64,000 bases of DNA from Gerris lacustris (Eukaryota > Arthropoda > Insecta > Hemiptera > Gerridae): positions 12,401,877 to 12,465,876 of the forward strand of contig OX578282.1 in the NCBI GenBank assembly GCA_951217055.1. Direction: 5' to 3'. This document shows, in pieces, positions 22,551-33,890 of the stretch (position 1 is the first letter of the stretch; every line of letters begins with the position of its first letter). Made by a program: the position numbers and the translations under genes. Below the pieces are notes generated by a model that saw nothing but the letters and a program-made list of their open reading frames with translations, ran no database searches and was not told the origin of the DNA.

Positions 22551-22640
22551 CTGATGATGGTCTTATAAAGGGTGAAAGCTGCTATGTATAATAAACTAGT
22601 TTCAATTTACGTGGAGAGATTCATGTAATTTCTTATATGT
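22551..22640 (+). mobile_element. PLE terminus with hammerhead-like core
   Basis: CTGATGA at 22551, a weak stem II (GGTCTT...AAGGGT), then GAAA and 'GCTGC', followed by 'ataaactagtttcaattta' and 'cgtggagaga'. The same downstream order occurs at 5102 (+) and at 28991-29052 (-). Confidence 0.5.
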
Positions 22641-23155
22641 ATATATGCTATATTTTGAAGGTCTGAAAGTTCTTTGTAGAATCAAGGGAAAGTGCGCAGT
22701 TATTTATTGGTTATAATAATGAAGGGGAAGGTGAGTAAGTCAAGTGGGTATAATATAGGTTAGCCTAGGGAAGGAAGTGGGGTAACCCTATACTCTTCCA
22801 CAAGATCAACTTGAGGATCCAAAAACTCCTCATACAGCATTTCCTGTAGAGGAAACCACTATCCTTATAGACCCACTTCCACATCTCATCTACTTCTATA
22901 TTTCATTGCACTTCTTTACGTTCGAACCTGTTCCTTGCTTATCAAATAACCAAACTTAAATGGCGCTTCCACAAAATGAATTATATACTGTCTTTTGAAT
23001 CATCATAATACACCCTAAACTAATAAATTAACGGAAGTTTACTTTTTTGAAAACGAAAGTTATTATAGCAAATTAATTATTAGTTCGACAATTAAAAATT
23101 ACGAGGAAAATAGTTATTTATGTAACTAGGCAGCAAAATGGAATTTTACTGACGA
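22641..23155. other. Unassigned stretch
   Basis: No supported feature was found; frames are short and unsupported. Confidence 0.45.
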
Positions 23156-23346
23156 GTGATTAGATTAGCCTCCGAGCCGAAGGCGAGGACAGGCTATGAT
23201 AATTAGGTAATTTACCTATTTGACTGTCGAGGCGAAGTCGAGGCAGGCAATATCAATAAACGAGGCAGAAATGTTTCCTTTGCTGCCTTGTTGCATACAA
23301 TATTTTATCTATGGGCGGCAGAAAAATAAAACTGCTATCATACCAT

Positions 23347-23387
23347 TTATTAATATAACATAGTTAATTACTATGTTATATTAATAA
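23347..23387. repeat. Perfect palindrome, 18-bp arms, 5-bp spacer
   Basis: TTATTAATATAACATAGT is mirrored exactly across 'taatt'. Confidence 0.9.
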
Positions 23388-23911
23388 GATAATAACATAC
23401 GTATTACCTAAAATTAATGTTAATAAAGAATCAAATAAGGTTTGGAATATTAACAATAAGTGAATAGCAAACTGAATCTATAACAACGAAATACAAAACA
23501 CACGTATATAAAACGCAAAACTTCCGAATGAATAATGGACGCAATATAACATATTTTTACTAAAAAAATACTAAAAGTATTAAATATATCTTCTATTGCT
23601 TACAATAAAAAAAAGTAACTAGGAAAAATAGCTAGTCTAATCTAGAATGATTTCAATAATAATAATATGATATGAATGTTGGATGTTTACATGAAGCTGC
23701 AGTGTGGCGAGTGACTCCTCTATTATTTTAATTAAAGATCTACTATTCATTGAACTTATTTAACAGAATTAACTTATATAAACATATTATTTTATTATTA
23801 AAACGTTTATTTATTAAACTATAATATACTATAATGTTATAAGATAAAGATAATAGTATTAACTGTTCTTGCCAAAATAAGAGGTTATGACACGCAGTGG
23901 TAAACACTGTT

Positions 23912-23961
23912 ACTTTCTCTGCCTAGGCAGGGAAATATTTCCCTGCCTAGGCAGAGAAAGT
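23912..23961. repeat. Perfect 50-bp palindrome without spacer
   Basis: The arm begins ACTTTCTCTGCCTAGGCAGG and meets its exact complement with no spacer. The inner 'CTGCCTAGGCAG' is itself palindromic, so alternative cruciforms are possible. Confidence 0.9.
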
Positions 23962-24090
23962 ATTTTCCTGACTGTTTTAACTACTTTCCTGCCTGTTTTT
24001 AATATTTTAATGACAAATCAGCGAAATAGTACTTTCCAGCCTAAAATCAGTTAAGTAATGTTTAATTTTGCTGCCGTAAGTAGATAAAAT

Positions 24091-24710
24091 ATTTTTTAAA
24101 CTTTACAATATTCCTTGGCTTTTCTAAGAAAACAAGTTCCTATTAACACGGGGTCCTCAAACACATCGTTTTCAAGATATGATTTCAAAAAAATTGTTGT
24201 TATGTTTTTTGACAAAATCTCAGGAACCATTTGGGATACAAACTCAGCTTTCTTTTACACATATTATCATTACTTTTAAGACCTAATTCGACTTGTTTCA
24301 TATGCCAATGACGGAGATCTTAGGGTTACGTGAGTTCATTTTGTCCCTAATTTCTATTAAACTAGGGAAATTGGAATTCTGAAAGTACATTTTGAACTAC
24401 CAATATTTTCTGCACAAAAAAAGGTACTCCTGGTGAAAACCGTTTTGCAGAAAAAGGGTATTTTATGATGAAAAAATTACTAACATGTATTGTTGTTAAA
24501 AGAAAACATTTGTTTTGATCTATTCGTTTGCTTAAATGCATTTTTTTTGGGATTAATATTATTGACAATTTGCGTTTAATAGTAATATTAATGCAGCTAA
24601 TTGTAATTTTAAGTAGCTAATGTTAATGATAAGATGTGTACAAAAGCTAAGTTTTATATCTCAAACGGTTCCTGAGATATCGTCATAAAAAAAACCTATT
24701 ATATCTTACT
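24091..24710. other. Weak inverted repeat region
   Basis: Blocks around 24230-24290 and 24620-24690 ('ggaacc' with 'gatatcgtcat', and 'acacat.ttatcatta') mirror each other loosely. Probably an old MITE; no gene. Confidence 0.35.
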
Positions 24711-24724
24711 ATATACTCGTATGT

Positions 24725-25830
24725 ATCACTTCATGTGATACATACGAGTGATACATACGACTATGTATCGCTTCACTTGCCTCGTTGCACCCCACATTAT
24801 ATTCTCAGAGTGGAGCTTGGTATTGCAAGCTTAGCTTTAAACATATTTAAGGGCATGTCTGCGCTTTGGCGAAGAATTCTAAAAATGGATGAAAGTCGAT
24901 TACCCCGCTTATGTCTGGAAAAGCTAATACGCTTAGATAATCAACATAAAAATATACCTATCCTCAACTGGGTTTCCCAATTCAGAAGCTTTTTACTAAC
25001 CATAGGTTCTCCTGAATGTATTACCTCGGATTTCTCATTGTTTAATGCTAACTATAATAATATCCTGAAGAAACATGCTAATCATTGGTTTAGTGTTGAC
25101 ATAAACAAAGTTCTGAATAGCTCTTTCGCACCAATTTATAGACACCTTACTGACTTCAATCCCAATGGAGAGAAACATCTGCACTTGAGATGCCCAATTC
25201 ATAAAATAAGAGTCATCTGTCAACTAAGACTTCACTCAACAAAATTTACCCAACTCTATCTTGATGGTACTAAATATGTGTTTGACTCTGCTAAAGTATG
25301 CCAGTTGTGTAAAAGTGAATATGATGACTTGGAACATTTCCTATGCAAATGTCCTTTCCTAAAAGACCTGAGAGCCAGGTATCTTAGATTCTTCGATTTA
25401 AGTAGCATATGTCATATTTTACTTAATCTTGATTTATTTAAGCTCAATCAAATTTTTTATTTCACAGTAAATGCGTTACCTATTAGATCTCTCTCTAAGT
25501 AGTATGTTATTTTCATTACTTATAACAACGCCTTATATATGTCCATTAGTCTTACTTAGTTATTTTTTTTTTTTTATTTATTTATTATTAGTATTATTTT
25601 ATTTTTAAACTCATTTACCACTTCATGAATCATTGTTTCACCAAGTAACATTATATTTTATAGTTTTGTATGTTAAGTAGGCGACCTACTGTAATTATAT
25701 AACATAATTTGTCTATGTCATGTATCAAACGCTTCCCCGATCTTTATATTGGCTATTGTTTCTTTTTGTTTTTGTAGAAGATTGTATTATTATCTTATGC
25801 AAATAAATAAATAAATTAAAAAATTAAAAA
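24725..25830 (+). mobile_element. 5'-truncated CR1/Jockey-type LINE insertion
   Basis: A 14-bp target duplication ATATACTCGTATGT flanks it (24711-24724, 25831-25844). The order is a snap-back junction, C-terminal coding part, 3' UTR, and an (AAAT)n/A-rich tail at 25797-25830. Confidence 0.85.
24735..25502 (+). pseudogene. LINE C-terminal region with Cys-His motif
   Basis: An open frame of 255 codons starts within junction filler; true element sequence begins near residue 25. It shows the post-RT region of CR1/L2/Jockey-superfamily LINEs: 'RVELGIASLALNIF' for the 'ELGR.PL' block, then 'WVSQFRSFLLTIG', and a terminal zinc-binding-like motif 'CQLCKSEYDDLEHFLCKCPF'. Endonuclease and RT catalytic parts are missing. 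The frame is intact, so the copy is fairly recent, but it cannot retrotranspose itself. This lineage differs from the two other LINE types in the window. Confidence 0.85.
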
Positions 25831-25844
25831 ATATACTCGTATGT

Positions 25845-26790
25845 GTATATATATTATCTTTATAACATTAATGTTCAACGTAAGAATAAATTTCACTCTT
25901 AAAAATTTGAATTTCTTTCCATACACCTATATTTGAATTATTATCATAAAAATTCATGACCTCTTAAAATAAAATATTAAAGAAGCAATTAAATTTCGTA
26001 CGCATCCATTAAATAATGCTAACGCATGTCATATTTATGCGTTTAAAATCACCTGAACTAATCATGAATTTTAAAAGAATTTGCTATTTCTAAAGAATGA
26101 ATAAAAACCCTAACAAAAGCCCACTTTGTGAAAGGAAATAAAGATATAACATACTAAAGATAATAACATCTAAAAGAGCTTTAGAATCAAAAGTAAGTTC
26201 TTTTAAGAATAAATTTCTCGTGCAATGTCACCAATACTTCCAGAACTTCGAAGTAAAGGGACACAACTAAGAGTACTTTAATACAGAATGTAGGACCGAT
26301 GTCTAGCCCTTTGTCCTTTGGAACCGACACATCCCCCTTGTCAACCTAAGCAGCCTATTATCCACTCTGACACGCCAGGACATACAACAGCCACCGGTCT
26401 TCCCAGACAATATCTCCTTTATTGTAATCCCTTCTGGTCATCTTCTCCATTCTTGTCCAACATCCATTCATCCAATAAAAGCTCATTCATAACATTTCAT
26501 TCACTAATAATCTTAAGTATTGGTCGAAATTAGACTTGAGTGAGGATGTAAGCAAACTTACTCTGTACTTTACACGATGAAAAGACATATTTTATACTCT
26601 GTTGCTCTTTTTTTATTGTCGGTATAATGGAGGAGATACTTGCGACAAAAACATTGTAAAACTACTTTAACCAAGATCCGAAAACATTTCAAATGTGAAG
26701 TTGAAAGGGAAGTAACACCAGCTGATTTTATAAATTGCAAAGCAGATAAGAGAACGCACTCGAGACAAACCCATAGTAAAAAATACGTGT
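25845..26790. other. Unassigned stretch
   Basis: The proline-rich frame at 26318-26533 and the basic frame at 26640-26840 have no recognised domains. No other feature. Confidence 0.4.
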
Positions 26791-26824
26791 GGTGTCGCGG
26801 GACACCTGGTAGGAACGAAGTTCC
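26791..26824. repeat. Paired CpG hairpins
   Basis: GGTGTC-gcgg-GACACC (26791-26806) is followed by GGAAC-gaa-GTTCC (26812-26824). The second hairpin with its flank 'cctta' recurs inverted at 27521-27536, so the two may mark the ends of one element. Confidence 0.6.
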
Positions 26825-27520
26825 TTACATTTTTCATTAAATATAAATGATAAAATCACACTGCTAAGTACGTATACATTGCTAACTACTTATACATGGC
26901 GGAGTTAGAAAGGAGACAAAATTAAAAGTAACGAACTGTTTGTACCTGGCAGAGTTAGGCAAAATTAAAAGAGAATCATTATTTGTATAATTAAAGCAAG
27001 CGCCTTACTATATAAGCAAAAAGTTGATCATGATGAGTTTATAGTGAAAGAGTATGTTTGTTAAAAGAGTTTGGATTGAAATAGGACTGTTTTCTACCTA
27101 CCCGGCCAATTAATTTAAAATATTATAAAATATATCTCTTCCCTACTCTACAGCTTCTGCATGTATCAGGGTGAAATTTTACATGATTATATTTTATTTA
27201 TTTACAAAACAAAGTGACATTTTTGAGATTTATAACAAAAATAATCAAAACAAGTCAAGTTACAGGCTTCCTTAATAACACTTTTTCCCGTCTTTTAAAG
27301 CTTACGTTTACGCGAGCGTTGCGCGTGAACGCTTGGGCGGATAACGTTTTCCGACGAACTCAGCCTAGGCATTGGTAAAATGAACATGTGTACCAAATTT
27401 CATCTAACTCGGTGATCTTTTACTTAAGTTATCGTCATCAGTAGATTTCGTGACGGATTTTGCGTGACGGTGATTTTGGTAGTTTTTTTCGGATTCACTC
27501 CCGGGCTCCAGAACGTGCCA
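26825..27520. other. Interior between inverted CpG hairpins
   Basis: AT-rich with no transposase frame. A further hairpin 'ACGCGAGCGTTGCGCGT' is at 27312. It may be the interior of a non-autonomous element bounded by 26791 and 27536. Confidence 0.35.
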
Positions 27521-27536
27521 TAAGGAACTTCGTTCC

Positions 27537-28072
27537 AAAAAGGGCCAAGTTCCCCCACCCAAATAAGTCAGCCAATCAAAGCAGTGATATCAACATAGTG
27601 GCCAAGTCTGTTCTTTCTTTAGTCTATAACCTGACTTCACTCTTACTTTCATGGGCAAGACTACTCTTTTATTTTTATTGCTTAACACTTGGCCCATCTT
27701 ATAATTTTGATGATGAGGGTGTGAGTAAGTGAGCCAGTAACAAAAATGCCAAACTTTAAAACTCCCCCTATTGAAAAGGCTACACACATTAAGGGCTCAA
27801 TTTTTTAAATTGTCCTAAGCTTAAATTGTCGGTTACAATGTCATCTATGTTTCAAATTTCAAAAGCCCATCTGAGGAAGCAGAGATATGAGGATGGGAAA
27901 AACAATGCGAATTGGTTCAAGATACACTGCATGCTTACTGGAACTTGGCCTTGCGCACTCTCGTGGGCTCAGGTGAGTTTCAATAGAAATAATGACGTGA
28001 ATAGAGATATTTAACAGCCAGAATTGTTCAAAAAACGAATGTTCCAAAATTTAAATTTAGGTGCAATCTGAA
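27537..28072. other. Unassigned stretch
   Basis: The frame 27460-27732 has no domain; it could be host sequence but nothing supports a gene. Confidence 0.4.
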
Positions 28073-28074
28073 TA

Positions 28075-28565
28075 GTCCAGGAGATAGCGTGCAAAAAAGT
28101 GTCTGACTAACATCAAGCTAGAATTTTGTATACAAGTCAATATGTTGTCGGCTAACTTCGTCTGCGGGACATAGCTTGGCAATAGGCATTTGAAAAAACA
28201 AAGTACAGAATTAGTTAGTAAACCAAAAATCAAGTCGATGTTATTTTCACACTTGATAGGTTATTTATTCAAATATTACTAAAAATCAACGTGGTCACCT
28301 GTCAAGGGGCAAACTAACATCAACTTGATTTTCGGTCTACTAACTAATTCTATACTCAGGATCATGAAAATCATATTGTCCACCATAATTGGTGAGACAT
28401 GGCCGCTCTCCACCGGTTTGTTTTTTCAAATGCCTATTGCCAAGCTATGTCCCGCAGACGAACTTAGCCGACCACATATTCTTAAAAGGCGCTAATACAT
28501 TGACTTGTATACAAAATTCTAGCTTGATGTTAGTCAGACACCTTTTTGCACGCTACCTCCTGGAC
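28075..28565. mobile_element. Foldback family F, copy 2 (intact)
   Basis: A 491-bp element with long arms, termini GTCCAGGAGATAGCGTGC and its mirror, and TA on both sides (28073-28074, 28566-28567). This is the reference copy for the family. No coding capacity; a hairpin transcript would be almost fully double-stranded. Confidence 0.85.
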
Positions 28566-28567
28566 TA

Positions 28568-28988
28568 GAAGTAATTGATTCAACACTTTAACTTTGTCCT
28601 TTCCTACAGTAATGGAGATGATGATTATTCTTCTGTAACAAATTCTAGTTCAAAATAAACTCGTTCGAGTTATTAGTAAATGAAATGACAGGTATAGCTC
28701 ACAAGAAAATACAGGTAGATGATGAAGAATGGTCCAATGATGAACTCCAACCCAAGAATTCCTACCTGATAGGGAATGACATTGCAACAAGACTGGCCCG
28801 TTCTATTTGATAGCCCCCTCTAAAGAAGCTCTCAAAAAAATACAGACAAAAAAAATGTCTAGGTCTAAAAACCCTTAAACGTGTGAAAAGGTGACTTCTG
28901 AAACCGAGAAGATAAAGTTGATTATATTTTGGACTAGAATTCTGAAACGGCTATTATTAAAATATTCAAGGAATAACATTGTCTCTTA
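28568..28988. other. Unassigned stretch
   Basis: Around 28700-28800 a short frame reads 'VDDEEWSNDELQPKNSYLIG' with acidic character, but it is bounded by stops and not recognised. Confidence 0.35.
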
Positions 28989-28990
28989 AA

Positions 28991-29052
28991 GTAAATTGAA
29001 ACTGGTATATTAAACAAAGCAGCATTCAGCCATCATAAGGCCCGTCATCAGT
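28991..29052 (-). mobile_element. PLE terminus with degraded hammerhead-like core
   Basis: Minus strand: CTGATGA, stem-like GGGCC...GGCT, GAAT, 'GCTGC', then 'ccagtttcaattta'. Closest to the copy at 22551. Confidence 0.45.
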
Positions 29053-29804
29053 TCCGAATCAGTCTGACAAGAAATAATAAATAAGTAAAAACAATAAAAC
29101 TTAAACCAGAAGAAAACTTAAAGATAAATACCCAACTTCTACGCCCATGGATTAATATTAATCTTAAATTTTATATGAGTTTATTTACCCCATAATGCTA
29201 TGCCAATATGTATGGTATGTTGGCATATCTTTATACGTAGCCAAATTAGCCAATGGAAGAAAAGGGGTTTTGTAATACAAATTTAGATTAACCAACTTAT
29301 TTACTAAAAAAAAAGGTACTCTTAATAAAACTTGATTCCTCTCATGGGGTTTAAAAATTTTTCATTTTAATAAATCGCATTAGTTTTTACAAAACAATTA
29401 AGTTACTATAATTAGTTTAACAAATATTCTTTTGATAAAAATACGACATAAACAAACATGCCTAATAATGCCTATTGGTTTCGGCACGTTCCAAATGAGT
29501 TTTGTTTATTTTTTGTTTTGTGCTATCTGCTATTTTTATGTTTGTAATGTATTTTTTACCCTATAAAGCTATGCCATCGTATAGACCGTTTTAAATTTAA
29601 TTTAAAAAATGTTCCAAATCATAAATTCATGGGTCGTGTAGCGCCCAAACTAAGTAAATATGCACTATGGGAGGTTTACCTAAATCGGCAAATTTCGGTC
29701 TAAGAAACATACGAGTATGGTAGGCTTTTGTAAAAAGCTTTTTATAGGCACCCTGTAAAATATATAATGTATATATTTTAATAATGTATTACAAAATAAT
29801 AGTA
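29053..29804. other. Unassigned stretch
   Basis: No supported feature was found. Confidence 0.4.
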
Positions 29805-30296
29805 CATTATGCGTCGAGTGCGGAAAGTAGCATTTTGCATGCGAGAGTGGAGTTTGCATCCGAGGGACAGCGAGGGTAGTAAAACCACGCGAGCAAAGCA
29901 AAATGCGGATTGAGCAAGAGTAGCGTACCGTACTTAATCTACGATCGTGGATTTTACTAATAAATACAGAAAAAAAGAATTAATTCACTTCCTATGTAAG
30001 TTCGTATTTCTTTTTTGATTAAGATGACATTAATTAATTAATTGTATTAGTGCCGAATTAATTATTTCGGGAGGCGTATTATTATTCTCCTCATTTTTGT
30101 CATAATCACTTAAATCACTCATTGTTTTTCACTAAAAACTCGATATAAACAGTTACTTTAATTAAACAAAGAGCAAATTAGTTTTGTTAAATGTAAACAA
30201 ACTCGCTAATCGTACGATAAGGTGAAGCTTTTTTTTTTTACCGAACTAGGGCGGAAAAAAAGGAATTATGGGACGCACATGCGCAATGAATGCAAA
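29805..30296 (-). mobile_element. Transposon relic E, copy 1
   Basis: In reverse orientation this matches 38455-38980: 'cattgcgcatgtgcgtc' at the start, a conserved 'gtttgtttacatttaac' leader, an ATG with a short acidic frame, then a CpG-containing block 'gtggttttactaccctcgct' and 'actttccgcactcgacgc'. It is an internally deleted, non-autonomous element of unknown superfamily. Confidence 0.6.
30030..30122 (-). pseudogene. Short N-terminal ORF of relic E
   Basis: Thirty codons read 'MSDLSDYDKNEENNNTPPEI' followed by 'INSALIQLIN' and a stop. The leader, start codon and the stretch encoding 'NEENNN.PPEIINSA' are shared with copy 2 at 38635, where the frame is shifted. An acidic N-terminus kept next to a start codon fits the first coding segment of a transposon protein whose remainder was deleted; there is no recognised domain. 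Confidence 0.45.
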
Positions 30297-30310
30297 TACG
30301 TATATTATAC

Positions 30311-30436
30311 ATAGCTTCCAGTGTCAGTCTTTTTTTGTTGTTACATTCATTGATAAGATAATAATTTTGTGTTTAACAATACCAAGATTCTTATCAATGA
30401 ATGTAACAACAAAAAAAGACTGACACTGGAAGCTAT
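30311..30436. mobile_element. Hairpin MITE with perfect 48-bp arms
   Basis: Arms 30311-30358 and 30389-30436 are exact complements around a 30-nt loop. The arm starts ATAGCTTCCAGTGTCAGTC. It directly abuts relic E copy 1. Perfect arms argue for recent origin or gene conversion. Confidence 0.85.
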
Positions 30437-30529
30437 GCATATAGCCAAACAAGTCAATAGTATTAATTATAAAAAATACTGCAAGGATTTAAATAAAATA
30501 TATGCAGGGATACTGTAAAGAAAAAAGTA

Positions 30530-31220
30530 TAATATTTTAGCTCAGAAGAAATGAAAATGCAATGTATATAGATAAACGAATCTGGGTTGAGGAAAATTTA
30601 AAAATGTGCAATACAGATAGTTACCCTAACTTAAGTAATCTGGGTTTTTTGAATTGTTACCTAATTTTTGTTATCACCTCTCTGTTATCATGTTATGTTT
30701 AGATTTTTAGATGTTTTTTTATGTTAATTTTTAATTTTACCATTATTATTAATTTAAGTCAGGTCTGTGATGCAAAAGAAGTCTGTGATAGTTATTCCTT
30801 TTTGTTAAGTGTTGTTAATTTATATACATTGAAGGGGGATGAAGTGTGGTTGAAGGTGAGTAACATTTGTTTAGAATGATGTTGATAATATTTGAAAATT
30901 ATATAATAACGCAGATTTAAACAGAAGTGTTAATAAATTTTCTAGGTGGAGTTCTAGACAGATGACCTTAAGTTAATGACGAACAGTGTTGTGACACTGA
31001 TATGAAATTAATGTTAAAAAATGACTTTATCTGGTAATATCCAGACATAGAATGTTTTATGGTTTCAGGTAAGAATTGTTTTCCCAAGACCTGCATGTTT
31101 GATTACATTATTAAGGTTAATGATTATTTAAATTATTTTTATACATATATAATAGTTGATTGTAATGTCATTGTTGTAGATGCTTGAAAATGACCTAACG
31201 AGGTCGAAAAATAGCAAGAA
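30530..31220 (+). mobile_element. PLE 3' UTR-like region and terminus
   Basis: The end motif 'CTTGAAAATGACCTAACGAG' plus 'GTCGAAAAATAGC' (31183-31215) parallels 19548-19578, with stem II GACC/GGTC and GAAAA. Upstream 'gttacc...tgttatcatgtt' wording resembles the PLE 3' UTR at 19295. No coding part was recognised. Confidence 0.45.
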
Positions 31221-32027
31221 TGAATAGACGAGTAGTGTTAAACATTTTTCATCCCAACAGACCCACAACCTCAGGAGAATAACCAAATTTTTAGGGATCA
31301 CCTTCATCTACAAAGTAAAGAATTACTTTCTACGCATCTAAACAGAGATGTAATTTTTATATTTCGTATCAATCTTAGATAAAATATAAAAAAACAAAAT
31401 TTAAAATAATAATTGTCATTCAAGAATAAGAGAATAAAATATTACAGTAAGAACTTACTTACTAAAAAAAGGGAAAAACGTAGGGGAAAAAAATGTTCAC
31501 TGTTATTTTGGCCACCCACATAGATAACAATTCAACGTACTTAATACAACCAGTTATAACTAATGTCACTTGAGAGATCGCTCCTTAACCTTCATTAGAC
31601 TAAAGCAGGTTAGAAGTTCATTGTAGCTTTCTTGTATAAGTAAAATAGCTCTTTTCAAAAAACCCCTCAAGGTTACCGCTTCAGGTATAGAACCAACGTA
31701 TCCACCCTCACTCAGACAGTCAGACAAAGAAATTAATTAAAGTCACATTAGTGGTAAGAAAACGCAGGAAGTTGCTTGATGACCGTGAAACTGAGGAATT
31801 GCCTTCAAATACTAGAAGATGGGAAAGTCACAAGAATAGCTTAAGTTCTGCTTTCGCACAAAATTGTTAAAAAATGAAAGGATAAAAAAAAAACTATAAA
31901 AAACAAATTGGTTAAGGGAATTAAAAAAAAGTCGAGATTGATTGTTTTTATTTCGTTTAAAAATTGATTTTTAATGTCTAAAATGAAGGGGATATCACAT
32001 TAAATTTAGAAAAGTTGTTAATAATTT
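31221..32027. other. Unassigned stretch
   Basis: No supported feature was found. Confidence 0.4.
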
Positions 32028-32230
32028 CTATTTTAGACACGAGACCAAACATGATCCCTAATGTTTGAACGGATTTCTGTCTTAAAGCCCCATACACGGT
32101 CAAAATGTTTGCGCAAACATCGTGTTTGCGCAAAATGTGTGATCGTGTATGGGCCTTTAGCATTTTTCAATTCTGAGACATAACATTTTTTATAAAATCT
32201 TTGTGTCCAAAGGGGTAAAAAAAAAACTCT
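32028..32230 (+). repeat. Helentron-like family H fragment, split by a MITE
   Basis: 'gacacgagaccaaacatgat' and 'ggatttctgtctta' lie left of a 72-bp insert, and 'catttttcaattctgagaca' continues the family on the right. Confidence 0.6.
32085..32156. mobile_element. 72-bp palindromic MITE with TTA duplication
   Basis: Termini 'AAGCCCCATACACG' and mirror of 'AGGCCCATACACG', with TTA on both sides (32082-32084, 32157-32159). The centre doubles 'gtttgcgcaaa'. One half recurs at 60734-60778. TTA duplication suggests PIF/Harbinger mobilisation, but the flank also permits a TTAA reading. Confidence 0.65.
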
Positions 32231-32240
32231 TTTATAATGT

Positions 32241-32525
32241 GTTAGGTAATATTTCGTTCCTCCATTTGGAACATTTTCTAACCTTCTTGTCTAAGGAGTT
32301 AAAAATCATTAGAAATTTAAACCGTCAATAAAATTGAAAAGTTTGTCTATTTGACGCCTGATCAATGACTTCGAGTCATTGATCAGGCGTCAAATAGACA
32401 ACTCCTCATGACTCACCTCAGTTATTTTTCAATTTTATTGACGATTTAAATTTCTAATGATTTTTAACTCCTTAGACAACAAGGTTAGAAAATGTTCCAA
32501 TTGGAGGAACGAAATATTACCTAAC
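32241..32525. mobile_element. 285-bp foldback MITE
   Basis: Starts 'GTTAGGTAATATTTCGTTCC', ends with its mirror. The two halves are inverted with one 20-bp insertion in the right arm, and the centre is a near-perfect hairpin (32345-32396, loop 'tcg'). No coding capacity. Confidence 0.85.
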
Positions 32526-33576
32526 AAATAAGAAAGGGGACATCATATATTTATATTTTAATATATAAAATGGATAACATTTTTTTTTTTCAGAACGATA
32601 ACATAGCTTCCGTTACTTGTGGCAAGCAAACATAATATATAAATTACTTAAGGTATGGAACTTGTTACGCCACCCCATATTTATTTGCTTGAGCTTGTTC
32701 TTATATTTTAAATAAATATAAATTGATCTTCAAAGATATCGTTAGATGGGAAAGTTGCGTTATTCATTTCTCAGCGAATATTTAAAGTAGTCGGCACTTC
32801 TTTAGAATGTTGCTCCCCTTATAAAGAAAACAGAGGAGAGTAACAATCTAAAGAAGGTGTAAGGAATTTTCTTCTTTTGACTGTTACTCCCCTTATAAAA
32901 ACGGAAGTGTGATATTCCTTTGTCCCAAGTACATTGCACTAAACATCACTTAATAGTTATTTAGTTATTGTTGTTTATATTCTAAAACCACATAGGGGAG
33001 TAACAATCTAAAGATGTACCAAGTAGCCTATAGATGTGAATACACGTATTGAATGTAGCCTATACAAATATTTTGACGTTTAAAACAAAAAATCGGACGT
33101 GGGGCGTTTCGAATTTTCTTTTTACCAAATAATTCCAAAATGGCAGCAGATTATGAGTTTAAATGTGGAGAATTATTTATCTTATAGAATTTCAGCTGAA
33201 TCAACGAAATAGTTCCGAAATTATTTAGTGTTAAAGTTTCAAACCTCAAAAGTCGATATTTTCAAAATGGCGACAAAAATCAAATTGAATATTTGAATAC
33301 AGTTGTATTTTAATTTTTGAAATGTTTGCTGACTCCGCAAAATGGCGTCACAAATTTATGATTTTCCGGCTATCATAGCTTAAATAGCTTAACAACTGTG
33401 GGAGATAAGCAGGACACGGATAGACAGACAGACGCACACAGATAGATAGACAGACATCCAGCAAATAACCAATTAAATGTCTTAATAACACCCGAAACGG
33501 ATTATTCCGTTGAAATATCGGTTTTGGATTTTATTAGAGAAATTTTCGTTTACAGGTTAGGAAAAGTAAAAAGGGG
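32526..33576. other. Unassigned stretch with degraded repeats
   Basis: A CAGA/GATA tract lies at 33422-33458, following a phrase like that of family H ('ggctatcatagc...'). No gene. Confidence 0.4.
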
Positions 33577-33890
33577 TGCCAATAAGTGTGGCACATAAGT
33601 ATCCTCACGTCCTATCATTGGACGTATGGTCACATGGTTATAAAATACATAATGTGATCCTACTGGTAATTGAAAGTGTGATTGTTTGGAACTGTTTTGT
33701 TACTAACTTACCCAAATTTTATAAAATTCGGACAAATATAGTTTTTAGGATTTAGTGGATCTTAAAAAATGTTGAATAGACTTACTAACAGACAGAGAAG
33801 AGACCAATGTTCATTGATGACTGAAAAGCATTTTTGTTTCGGAAAATTTTTATTTGGAGACAAAAAAACGTTCTTAAGAACACAATACAT
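33577..33890 (+). repeat. Helentron-like family H, diverged copy
   Basis: Begins 'TGCCAATAAGTGTGGCACAT' and contains 'acagacagagaagagacca' and 'ttggagacaaaa'. The terminal hairpin is not preserved. Confidence 0.55.

Larger units (their letters stand above)
23156..24090. mobile_element. Possible palindrome-rich element
   Basis: CpG hairpin-like motifs 'gagccgaaggcgagg' (23175) and 'gtcgaggcgaagtcgag' (23225) stand at the left. Decayed 'cctgcct' and 'gctgcc' repeats lie at the right, with two perfect palindromes inside. It looks like one non-autonomous element, but I cannot fix its ends. Confidence 0.35.

Noticed and set aside
26640..26840. 66-codon basic frame as a gene
   Set aside because: Runs straight into CpG hairpins that look like element ends; no similarity recognised.
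27425..27470. Possible hammerhead core (CTGATGA on the minus strand)
   Set aside because: No stem II and no GAAA box follows.
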